A DNA stretch of 32,133 nucleotides from positions 1-32,133 of the forward strand of contig JAJQFJ010000085.1 in the NCBI GenBank assembly GCA_021201185.1. The letters run 5' to 3'. This DNA comes from Clostridiales bacterium (lineage in GTDB: Bacteria; Bacillota; Clostridia; Oscillospirales; Oscillospiraceae). The notes beneath the pieces were generated by a model. It was not told where the DNA came from and made no database searches. It saw only the letters and a program-made list of their open reading frames with translations. Positions 7,861 to 15,297 of the stretch are shown piece after piece; position 1 is the stretch's first letter, and each line of letters opens with the position of its first letter. Both the position numbers and the translations under genes were made by a program.

Positions 7861-10176
7861 ATGAAAGCAATCCTGTTGGCCGGGGGAGAGGGGACCCGGC
7901 TGCGGCCCGTCACTGCCGGGCTGCCCAAACCCATGGTCCCGCTGTTTGGCAGACCGGTGCTGGAGCATTTGCTGCTGCTTCTCCGCCGCCACAATATCAC
8001 CAGAGCCGCCATGGCCCTGGGCTATCTCCCTCAGGTCATCCGGGACTACTTCGGGGACGGCAGCGCCTGGGGGAAGGAGCTGACCTATTTCACCGAAAAT
8101 CTCCCCCGGGGCACCGCCGGGGCCGTCCGGGCCTGCGAGTCGTTCCTGGAGGGGGAGGACTGCATCGTCCTCTCCGGAGACTGCGTGTGTGACTTCGACC
8201 TGACCGACTGTATCCGCCGCCACCGGGACCGGCAGGCGGACGTCACCCTCCTGCTCCAGCGGCGGGAGGAGCCTCTGGCCTTCGGCCTGGTGCAGACGGA
8301 CGACACGGGCCGTATCCTCCGGTTTCTGGAAAAGCCCGGCTGGAGCCAGGTGTTTACCGACCAGGTGAACACCGGCATCTACCTGCTCCGCCATCGGGTG
8401 CTGGAGCGCATCCCGCCCCGGGCCTGCTGCGATTTCAGTCGGGACCTCTTTCCCCGGCTGCTGGAGGAGGGCTACCGTCTGTACGGAGATCTCCCGGCGG
8501 GCTACTGGCAGGATATGGGCACCTGTGAGACCTATTTGCAGACCCTCCGGGACGGGCTGGAGGGCCGGGTCCGGCTGAAGCTGGGACTGCCTCAGCAGAG
8601 TCCCTGTCTCTACGCCGCACAGCCCATCCCGCCGGATGTGACCGTCCTGCCGCCCTGCTGGATCGGGCCGGACGTTCGGCTGGGGCGACACTGTCTCATC
8701 GGACCAAACACAGTGCTGGAGACCGGCTCCCAGGTGGGGGAGGGCACCGTGATTCGCGGCTCTGTCCTGCTGGGCAGCCGGGTGGGTGACCGCTGCACCG
8801 TCAATCGCGCCGTCCTCTGTCAGGGAGCGCAGACCGGGGCGGAGGTCACGCTGGACCCCCTCTCCGTCCTGGGGGCGGAGGGAACGGTGGGAGACGGCGC
8901 TCTGGTGGAGGAGGGGGTCAGGGTCTGGCCCCGGCTGGTGGTCCCCGCCGGGAGCCGTCTCCGCTCGTCCCTGACGGCCCCTGCGCGGGCGCGGGCGCTG
9001 ACCTTCGAGGAGGACGGACAGCTCTTAGGCCTCCCCGGACGGGAGTTGACCCCGGAGCTGCTCCTCCGGCTGGGCGGACTGCTGGCGGCGGAGGGGAAAT
9101 GCGGCCTGGGCTGGGAGGCGGACAGCGCCCTCCGGCCTCTGGCGCTGGCGGCTCAGGCGGGGATGCTCTCCGGCGGCGGAGAGGTCACCGTGCTGGAGGC
9201 TCCGCTCCCCGCTCCGGCGGCCTGGATGGCGGGGGAGCTGGACCTCTCGGCCACCCTGTTTCTCCGCAGACAGGGGGAGCGGGTGATGCTGTCCCTGTTT
9301 GGAACCTCCGGACTGCCCTTCACGCCCGCCCTACGGCGGAGGCTGGAGACAGAGCTGCCCGGAAGGGAGCCGCCGTCCTCCGGCAGAGAAGGAGTGGGAC
9401 AGCTTCAAACACCCAAAATCAGCCTTGAAGATTATGTCAACTGCATCATCTCCTGGGCACAGCCCCCCATCTCCCGCCTCTCCGTGTCCGTGGCCCGGCA
9501 GGACGATCCCTCCGGCCTGCTGACCGGGTGCCTGGAGCGGCTGGGGGTGGAGGTGATCCGGGAGCGCCGACCGGGGGACATCTCTCTCCGGCTGTCCGGG
9601 GACGGCCGGGGGCTGACCCTGCGGACGGAGGAGGGCCGTCTGCTGGGGGAGGAGCAGGGACTGCTGCTCAGCTGCCTGGTGCTGCTGGAGCAGGGGGAGG
9701 GGACGCTGGCCCTCCCTCCGACGGCCCCGTCTGTTGCAGACCGTCTGGCGGAGACATATGGGGCCAGGGTGCTCTGCCTGGGCCGGGACGGGGCGGAGGC
9801 GGAACGACAGGCCCGGCGGCTGCTCCCGCTCCGGGACGGCTGCGCCGCCGCCTGTCTGGTGCTGGGACATCTGGCCCGGACGGGACAAAGCCTGACCCGG
9901 CTGACCGCCCGGCTGCCCCGGTTTGCCCTGCACACCCGGGAAATTCCCCTGGAGACCGGCCGGGGCAGCGCCATGGACGGGCTGACCCGGGATTTTCCCC
10001 GCGCCAGGAGCGCCGGGGAGGGCCTCCGTATCCCGGTGGGGGAGGGGAGCGTGTGGGTGGCCCCGGTCTCCGGCCGCTCCGCTCTGTTCCTCCGGGCGGA
10101 GGGCCCCAGCCAGGAGTTTGCCGCTGAATTGTGTGATTTTATCACCGAAAAGGCAAAACAACGGAAGCATTTGTGA
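7861..10176 (+). CDS. Sugar-1-phosphate nucleotidyltransferase with degenerate phosphohexomutase domain
   Basis: The protein has 771 residues in three parts. Residues 1-235 form a nucleotidyltransferase: GGEGTRLRP (8-16), K23-P24, the metal aspartate D107 in LSGDC, and EKPG (157-160). Residues about 255-370 are a left-handed beta helix with hexapeptide repeats (IGPDVRLG, IGPNTVLE, VGEGTVIRG). Residues 415-771 align in layout with alpha-D-phosphohexomutases, but the key sites are gone. There is no TASHNP-type phosphoserine loop, the metal loop DGDGDR is reduced to SGDGRG (579-584), and the C-terminal phosphate-binding loop is poor. The N-terminal enzyme probably makes NDP-mannose or NDP-glucose for surface glycans; the C-terminal part is likely structural or regulatory. 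The start has AAAGGA upstream. I see no clear promoter in 7738-7860. The gene stands alone. Confidence 0.85.
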   Translation: MKAILLAGGEGTRLRPVTAGLPKPMVPLFGRPVLEHLLLLLRRHNITRAAMALGYLPQVIRDYFGDGSAWGKELTYFTENLPRGTAGAVRACESFLEGEDCIVLSGDCVCDFDLTDCIRRHRDRQADVTLLLQRREEPLAFGLVQTDDTGRILRFLEKPGWSQVFTDQVNTGIYLLRHRVLERIPPRACCDFSRDLFPRLLEEGYRLYGDLPAGYWQDMGTCETYLQTLRDGLEGRVRLKLGLPQQSPCLYAAQPIPPDVTVLPPCWIGPDVRLGRHCLIGPNTVLETGSQVGEGTVIRGSVLLGSRVGDRCTVNRAVLCQGAQTGAEVTLDPLSVLGAEGTVGDGALVEEGVRVWPRLVVPAGSRLRSSLTAPARARALTFEEDGQLLGLPGRELTPELLLRLGGLLAAEGKCGLGWEADSALRPLALAAQAGMLSGGGEVTVLEAPLPAPAAWMAGELDLSATLFLRRQGERVMLSLFGTSGLPFTPALRRRLETELPGREPPSSGREGVGQLQTPKISLEDYVNCIISWAQPPISRLSVSVARQDDPSGLLTGCLERLGVEVIRERRPGDISLRLSGDGRGLTLRTEEGRLLGEEQGLLLSCLVLLEQGEGTLALPPTAPSVADRLAETYGARVLCLGRDGAEAERQARRLLPLRDGCAAACLVLGHLARTGQSLTRLTARLPRFALHTREIPLETGRGSAMDGLTRDFPRARSAGEGLRIPVGEGSVWVAPVSGRSALFLRAEGPSQEFAAELCDFITEKAKQRKHL

Positions 10177-10207
10177 AAACTGGCGCATATACTTTTTACT
10201 GGCGGTA

Positions 10208-10216
10208 TGCTATACT
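10208..10216 (+). promoter_or_regulatory. Extended -10 promoter for the RNase J gene
   Basis: TGCTATACT (10208-10216) is an extended -10 element. No good -35 hexamer is present at the normal distance. If used, it gives a leader of about 210 bases before the RNase J ATG. A second TATACT lies at 10188-10193. Confidence 0.5.
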
Positions 10217-10300
10217 GAATACAGCGAAAAGGCGTTGTGGCCCTCCGGGAGCGTTTCCGGCGGTCAGGCAATGCAGGTAAGGACAGAACACAGACCGTGA

Positions 10301-10371
10301 GACAGAGACGGCGGGTACAGGGCCGTCTCTGTCCTGCGGCAGACCGTTCCCAGGAGATCTTCCGGATCTCC
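10301..10371 (+). promoter_or_regulatory. Two hairpins in the RNase J 5' leader
   Basis: GACAGAGACGGC (10301-10312) pairs perfectly with GCCGTCTCTGTC (10322-10333) over a 9-base loop. Downstream GGAGATC (10353-10359) pairs with GATCTCC (10365-10371) over 5 bases. Neither is followed by a T run, so they are leader structures rather than plain terminators. The rest of 10177-10434 shows no gene. Confidence 0.55.
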
Positions 10372-10434
10372 CTTACATTCCCATTATCAAACTAGTTCCA
10401 TACAACCCGATCAAATCAGAAGAAAGGAATTTTT

Positions 10435-12078
10435 ATGGCAGAAAAACTGAAAATCATCCCCCTGGGCGGTCTCAACGAGATCGGCAAGAATATGACCGTG
10501 GTGGAGTACAAGGACGACATCATTGTGATCGACTGCGGCATGGGGTTCCCCAGCGATGATATGTACGGCATCGACGTGGTCATTCCCGACTACAGCTACC
10601 TGATTCAGAACCAGTCCAAGATCCGGGGCATCTTCCTGACCCACGGACATGAGGACCACATCGGATCCCTGCCCTACGTCCTCCGGGACATCGACGCGCC
10701 CATCTACGCCACCCGGATGACCGCCGGACTGGTGGAGCTGAAGCTGGCGGAGCACAATCTGCTCTCCACCACCGACATCATCACCTGCGAGGCCGGGAGC
10801 GTGGTCAAGGTGGGGGCCTTCCAGGTGGAGTTCATCCACATCAACCACTCCATCGCCGACGCCGTGGCCTTCGCCATCAAGACGCCCATCGGCATTATCC
10901 TGTTTACCGGCGACTGGAAGATCGACCCCACCCCGGTCTCCGGCGGCATGATCGACCTGACCCGGCTGGGCGAGCTGGGGAAGGAGGGGGTTCTGTGCCT
11001 TCTGTGCGACTCCACCAACGTGGAGCGCCCCGGCTTCACCAAGAGCGAGGCCGCCGTGGGGGCCAGCTTCGACGCCCTGTTCAAGGGCTGTGACGAGCGG
11101 ATTATCGTCACCACCTTCGCCTCCAACGTGGACCGCATCCAGCAAATCATCAACGTGGCCAGCCGGTACGGCCGCAAGGTGGCGGTCTCCGGCCGGAGCA
11201 TGGAGAACGCCATGAAGGTCTCCACCCGTCTGGGCTATATGAACATCCCGGATGGGGTGCTGGTGGGCCTGAACCAGATCAAGGGCCTGCCCAAGGACAA
11301 GGTCTGTATCATCACCACCGGCAGCCAGGGGGAGACCATGTCCGCCCTGACCCGCATCGCCTTTTCCACCCACCGGCAGATCGAAATTCAGCCGGGGGAC
11401 CACATCATCCTCTCCGCCTCCGCCATTCCCGGCAACGAGCACGCCATCGGCAACGTCATCAACGAGCTGTACCGGAAGGGGGCCGTGGTCATCAACGAGC
11501 GCAGCCGGGACCTTCACGTCTCTGGCCACGCCTGCCAGCAGGAGCTGAAGATTCTCCACGCCCTGGTGAAGCCCAAGTTCTTTATCCCTGTCCACGGGGA
11601 GCAGCGGCACCTCCGCCTCCATGCCCAGCTGGCCCAGGAGATGGGGATGAAGCCGGATCACATCGTCATCACCGATATCGGCCATGTGGTGGAGCTGACT
11701 CCCAACTCCATCCGGCAGAACGGCACCGTCACCGCCGGATGCATCCTGGTAGACGGCTACGGCGTGGGCGACGTGGGCAGCGTGGTGCTCCGGGACCGGA
11801 AGCGTCTGGCGGAGGACGGCATGATCGTGGTAGTGGTCACCATGTCCAGCGTTGACCACACCGTCCTCTCCGGCCCGGAGATTATCACCCGGGGCTTCGT
11901 CTATGCCGAGGAGCTGATGGACGAGGTGCGGCAGCTGGCCGCCCAGGTGCTGGCCGAGGTGCAGCCCGGCGACGACTGGGCTACCATTAAGGGGAACATC
12001 AAGCGGGAGCTGTCCAGCTATCTGTTCCGCAAGGCCAAGCGCAGCCCTATGATCCTCCCGGTCATTATGGAGGTCTGA
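10435..12078 (+). CDS. rnjA: Ribonuclease J
   Basis: This 547-residue metallo-beta-lactamase/beta-CASP ribonuclease works in mRNA decay and rRNA maturation, with endonuclease and 5'-3' exonuclease activity. The zinc motif HGHEDHIG spans 70-77. Further ligands are H138 in HINHS and D160 in FTGDWK. The beta-CASP motifs follow (LCDSTNVERPG, SGRSMENA, TTGSQGE, HVSGHA), then IPVHGEQRHL. The C-terminal domain needed for dimer formation is present, ending near MILPVIMEV. AGAAAGGA lies shortly before the ATG. The length fits RNase J1/J2. A single copy in the window does not tell J1 from J2, so the A in the symbol is provisional. The gene is alone between a structured leader and a strong terminator. 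Confidence 0.95.
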   Translation: MAEKLKIIPLGGLNEIGKNMTVVEYKDDIIVIDCGMGFPSDDMYGIDVVIPDYSYLIQNQSKIRGIFLTHGHEDHIGSLPYVLRDIDAPIYATRMTAGLVELKLAEHNLLSTTDIITCEAGSVVKVGAFQVEFIHINHSIADAVAFAIKTPIGIILFTGDWKIDPTPVSGGMIDLTRLGELGKEGVLCLLCDSTNVERPGFTKSEAAVGASFDALFKGCDERIIVTTFASNVDRIQQIINVASRYGRKVAVSGRSMENAMKVSTRLGYMNIPDGVLVGLNQIKGLPKDKVCIITTGSQGETMSALTRIAFSTHRQIEIQPGDHIILSASAIPGNEHAIGNVINELYRKGAVVINERSRDLHVSGHACQQELKILHALVKPKFFIPVHGEQRHLRLHAQLAQEMGMKPDHIVITDIGHVVELTPNSIRQNGTVTAGCILVDGYGVGDVGSVVLRDRKRLAEDGMIVVVVTMSSVDHTVLSGPEIITRGFVYAEELMDEVRQLAAQVLAEVQPGDDWATIKGNIKRELSSYLFRKAKRSPMILPVIMEV

Positions 12079-12104
12079 TATCCTTCCCCGTCTACGGACA
12101 AACG

Positions 12105-12141
12105 AAAAGGCGGACGCATGGTGTGCATGCGTCCGCCTTTT
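12105..12141. terminator. Bidirectional terminator between RNase J and rnc genes
   Basis: AAAAGGCGGACGCATG (12105-12120) pairs perfectly over 16 bases with CATGCGTCCGCCTTTT (12126-12141), loop GTGTG. The ends are A-rich and T-rich, so it can serve both convergent units: the RNase J gene and the six-gene minus-strand operon. Confidence 0.92.
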
Positions 12142-12162
12142 GACGGTTTCATATGAGCTTTC

Positions 12163-12837
12163 TCACTGGCCCAGTACCTTCAGCGCGGCCTGAGCGGCGG
12201 CCTGTTCGGCGTCCTTTTTGCTCCGCCCCTTTCCGGCGCCCACCGGCTTCCCGTTTAACCGAACCTCCATCTCGAAGGTCTTGGCGTGGTCCGGCCCGGA
12301 CTGGCTGAGCAGATGATAGGTCAGCACCTGGCCGCTCCTGCGCTGTACCAGCTCCTGGAGAGCGGTCTTGAAGTCCTGAACCGCCGGGACCACCTGGGAC
12401 ATATTGTCCAGGATAAACCGCTGCACGAGCCGTCTGGCCTGGACGATGCCACCGTCCAGATAGACCGCTGCCAGCACCGCCTCCACGGCGTCCGCCCGGA
12501 TGGAGGGCCGCTCCCGGCCCCCGCAGCTCTCCTCCCCCTTGCCCAGGCGGAGGTAGGCCCCCAGGTCCCACAGGGCGGCCACGTTGACCAGATTGCCCTC
12601 ACAGACCAGGCTGGCCCGCATCCGGGTCAGGTCCCCCTCGGGGAGGTCGGGAAAGTTGCGATAGAGGTAATCCGCCACCACCATGCCCAGCACGGAGTCC
12701 CCCAGAAACTCCAGGCGCTCGTTGCTCTGGGCGTGGGTGGCGTGGTGCTCGTTGGCATAGGAGCTGTGGGTCAGGGCGTTTTCCAGCAAGGAGCGGTCCT
12801 GAAACTGGTAGCCCAGCTTTTCTTCCAGCGTTTTCAT
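12163..12837 (-). CDS. rnc: Ribonuclease III
   Basis: This 224-residue enzyme has the usual bacterial RNase III length. The signature NERLEFLGDSVL (39-50) holds the catalytic E43 and D47, and D116 and E119 in DAVEAVLAAVYLDGG complete the two-metal site. A double-stranded RNA binding domain follows (about 157-224, ending GRSKKDAEQAAAQAALKVL). It cleaves double-stranded RNA in rRNA processing and RNA decay. The ATG is 6 bases after the plsX stop, with its ribosome binding site inside the plsX end, so the two are likely translationally coupled. It is the last gene of the operon. The acyl carrier protein gene that often sits between plsX and rnc in Firmicutes is absent. Confidence 0.96.
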   Translation of the reverse strand: MKTLEEKLGYQFQDRSLLENALTHSSYANEHHATHAQSNERLEFLGDSVLGMVVADYLYRNFPDLPEGDLTRMRASLVCEGNLVNVAALWDLGAYLRLGKGEESCGGRERPSIRADAVEAVLAAVYLDGGIVQARRLVQRFILDNMSQVVPAVQDFKTALQELVQRRSGQVLTYHLLSQSGPDHAKTFEMEVRLNGKPVGAGKGRSKKDAEQAAAQAALKVLGQ

Positions 12838-12843
12838 GGTCGA

Positions 12844-13875
12844 TCACTTCTCCTCGGTGGAGAGCTGGAAGCTGTCCACGTGCTTTGCGATGGTGTCCAC
12901 AAATCCGGGGTTGACGAATTCCACAGCCTTGCCGATGGCGTGGCTGATGGCGTAGGCGTCGGAGGAGCCGTGGGCCTTGAACACCGGCTTGCGCAGGCCC
13001 AGCATGGCGGTGCCGCCGGTCTCCCGGCTGTCGATCATCTTTTTAAAGCCGCCCATGTTGCCCTGGATCATCAGATAGCCCAGCTTGGTCTTCAGGTTGG
13101 TGGTGAATACGTCCTTGAGCCCCTTGACCAGGAAATTGGCGGTGCCCTCCATGGCCTTGAGCAGGATGTTGCCCACAAAGCCGTCGGCCACGATGACGTC
13201 CACGGCGTCTTCGCTGGCAATAGAGGTGGGCTCCACGTTGCCCACGAAATTCAGCTTGCCCGCCTCACCTGCCCGGGTGAGCATCTGATGGACCTGCTTA
13301 TACAGCTCGCTGCCCTTGCTGGGCTCAGAGCCGATGTTGAGCAGTCCCACCTTGGGATTCTCCCGGCCCAGCACCATCTCCGCATAGAAGGAGCCCATCA
13401 GGGCGAACTGGCACATGTATTCCGGGGTGCACTCGCTGTTGGCCCCGGCGTCGATGAGGACGGCGTGCCCCGCCCCGGTGGGGACGATGGGGGCCACGGC
13501 GGCCCGGCGGATGCCGGGGATGCGCTTGACGATCAGCGTCCCGGCGGAGAGCAGCGCGCCGGTGCTTCCGGCGGAGATAAAGGCGTCTCCCGTGCCGTCC
13601 CTGAGCATTTTCAGCCCCACCGTCATGGAGGAGTCCTTCTTGTCGTGCCAGGCGGTAGAGGGGTTGTCACAGATCTCAATGACCTGGGTGGCGTTCACGA
13701 TGTCGATGCCGGGAGGGAGCTGACTGATGCCGTCCTGCTCCAGGACCTTTTGAATGGCCTCCTCCTGACCTACCAGGGTGATGTCACAGCCGAACTCGTT
13801 CCGGGCCATAATGGCCCCCCGGACCGGCTCTCTGGGGGCCAGGTCGCCCCCCATTGCGTCGAGGATGATTCTCAT
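12844..13875 (-). CDS. plsX: Phosphate acyltransferase PlsX
   Basis: This 343-residue protein matches PlsX along its length: MRIILDAMGGDLAP at the start, then SAGSTGALLSAG, DAGANSECTPEY, LLNIGSEPSKG, NVEPTSI and VADGFVGNILLKAMEG. PlsX makes acyl-phosphate from acyl-ACP for glycerol-3-phosphate acylation by PlsY, the first step of phospholipid synthesis in most Gram-positive bacteria. An AGGAGG-type site at 13883-13889 precedes the ATG. There is a 115-base gap to trmFO holding a long imperfect hairpin. No FapR-type operator is recognisable and rpmF is not adjacent, unlike many Firmicutes. Confidence 0.96.
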   Translation of the reverse strand: MRIILDAMGGDLAPREPVRGAIMARNEFGCDITLVGQEEAIQKVLEQDGISQLPPGIDIVNATQVIEICDNPSTAWHDKKDSSMTVGLKMLRDGTGDAFISAGSTGALLSAGTLIVKRIPGIRRAAVAPIVPTGAGHAVLIDAGANSECTPEYMCQFALMGSFYAEMVLGRENPKVGLLNIGSEPSKGSELYKQVHQMLTRAGEAGKLNFVGNVEPTSIASEDAVDVIVADGFVGNILLKAMEGTANFLVKGLKDVFTTNLKTKLGYLMIQGNMGGFKKMIDSRETGGTAMLGLRKPVFKAHGSSDAYAISHAIGKAVEFVNPGFVDTIAKHVDSFQLSTEEK

Positions 13876-13918
13876 ATAGCTTGCCTCCTATGTGATGATA
13901 CATACAAATGACAGGTAG

Positions 13919-13979
13919 GGCAGCCATATCCTTCGGCCAGATGTGACCGGAGGGTATCGCTGCCTTACAGTGTGTAAGG
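13919..13979 (-). promoter_or_regulatory. Structured RNA element between trmFO and plsX
   Basis: Arms 13919-13938 and 13945-13964 pair over 20 positions with three mismatches spaced four positions apart, one G-U pair and a 6-base loop. A second hairpin, CCTTAC (13963-13968) with GTAAGG (13974-13979), overlaps the first by two bases, so the two may compete. On the minus strand no T run follows, so it is a poor intrinsic terminator. It may be a processing or pausing site within the operon. Confidence 0.45.
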
Positions 13980-13990
13980 ACAGAGATAAA

Positions 13991-15295
13991 TTAAAGATCC
14001 AGGCTCTCCAGAGCGGACAGGCTCCGCTGGGCCAGGACGGCGTTTTTGTTCCGCTTCCCCTTCACCCGATAGCCCAGGGGCGGGATAATGCCAAAATTGA
14101 TGTTCATGGGCTGGAAATCGGTGACGCTGGTGTCGCTGACGTAATAGCCCAGAGCGCCCAGAGCGGTCTCCCGGGGGAAGTCGATGGGCGGCTGTCCCAG
14201 CACCCGCCGGGCCAGCTCCGCCCCCGCCAGCAGACCGGAGGCGGCGGACTCCACATAGCCCTCCACGCCGGTGATCTGCCCGGCAAAGGTCAGCCGGGGC
14301 TGATCGATGACCTGATAGTATCGGTTGAGCAGACCGGGGGAGTGGAGGTAGGTGTTCCGGTGCATGACGCCGTAGCGGAGGAACTCTGCCTGCTCCAGAC
14401 CGGGGATCATGGAGAACACCCGCCGCTGCTCCGGCCAGGTCAGATGGGTCTGGAACCCCACCATATTGTACACCGTGCCCAGGGCATTGTCTTTTCGGAG
14501 TTGGACGACGGCATAGGGGCGGACGTCCGGGCGGCGGGGGTCGGTGAGTCCCACCGGCTTTAACGGGCCGAAGCAGAGGGTGTCGTGGCCCCGGCGGGCC
14601 ATGACCTCCACCGGCATACAGCCCTCAAAGACGCCTCCGTCGTCAAAATCGTGGAGGGGGGCCTCCTGCGCAGAGCGCAGGTTTTCCCAGAAGGCGTCGT
14701 ATTCCTCCCGGGTCATGGGGCAGTTGATATAGTCCGCCGTCCCCTTGTCGTACCGGGAGCCGAACCAGGCTTTATCCATGTCGATGCTCTCAAAGCTGAC
14801 CAGAGGGGCCACAGCGTCGAAGAAGTGGAGATCGTTCCGCCCCGGGAACCGGCGGGAGATGTCCTCCGCCAGGGCGTCCGAGGTCAGCGGGCCGGAGGCG
14901 ATGAGCACCTGGCCCTCTCCGGGGATAGAGGTGACCTCGCCCTCCTCTACGGTAATGAGAGGATGGGAGCGGACCGCCCGGGTGACCGCCCCGGAGAAGC
15001 CGTAGCGGTCCACCGCCAGCGCCCCACCGGCGGGCACCTGATGCTCGTCGGCGCAGCGGAGGATGAGGGAGTCGCAACGGCGCATCTCCTCCTTCAGCAG
15101 GCCCACGGCGTTTTCCACATTGCCCGCCCGGAGAGAGTTGGAGCAGACCAGCTCCGCAAAGTCCCCGCTCTGATGGGCGGGGGAGCGCTTTTCCGGCTTC
15201 ATCTCCCGGAGCAGGACGGGGACGCCCCGCCGGGCCAGCTGCCAGGCGGCCTCGCATCCGGCGAGACCTGCGCCAATCACTGTGACCTGTTCCAT
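13991..15295 (-). CDS. trmFO: Methylenetetrahydrofolate-tRNA-(uracil-5-)-methyltransferase TrmFO
   Basis: This 434-residue flavoprotein forms 5-methyluridine at position 54 of tRNA using methylene-tetrahydrofolate. The FAD-binding motif VIGAGLAGCEAA is at 6-17. VCSNSLR carries C51, and EGCMPVE carries C226; these are the two conserved catalytic cysteines of the family. RYDKGTADYINCPM and GQITGVEGYVESAASG are further diagnostic blocks. The ATG lies only 2 bases after the topA stop, with the ribosome binding site inside topA, which implies translational coupling. The topA-trmFO order is common in Firmicutes. The GidA-like N terminus could suggest MnmG, but the length and the C51/C226 motifs point to TrmFO. 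Confidence 0.96.
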   Translation of the reverse strand: MEQVTVIGAGLAGCEAAWQLARRGVPVLLREMKPEKRSPAHQSGDFAELVCSNSLRAGNVENAVGLLKEEMRRCDSLILRCADEHQVPAGGALAVDRYGFSGAVTRAVRSHPLITVEEGEVTSIPGEGQVLIASGPLTSDALAEDISRRFPGRNDLHFFDAVAPLVSFESIDMDKAWFGSRYDKGTADYINCPMTREEYDAFWENLRSAQEAPLHDFDDGGVFEGCMPVEVMARRGHDTLCFGPLKPVGLTDPRRPDVRPYAVVQLRKDNALGTVYNMVGFQTHLTWPEQRRVFSMIPGLEQAEFLRYGVMHRNTYLHSPGLLNRYYQVIDQPRLTFAGQITGVEGYVESAASGLLAGAELARRVLGQPPIDFPRETALGALGYYVSDTSVTDFQPMNINFGIIPPLGYRVKGKRNKNAVLAQRSLSALESLDL

Positions 15296-15297
15296 CC

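Noticed and set aside
12286..13911. 541-residue plus-strand frame over rnc and plsX
   Set aside because: It spans two well-supported genes on the other strand and has no recognisable domain.
13907..13921. Match to the AATGACA repeat upstream of plsX
   Set aside because: It is a single copy with mismatches and no partner at 21-22 bases, so it is likely chance.
13876..13990. FapR operator or T-box before plsX
   Set aside because: Neither the FapR palindrome nor T-box conserved blocks can be seen; only the imperfect hairpins are present.
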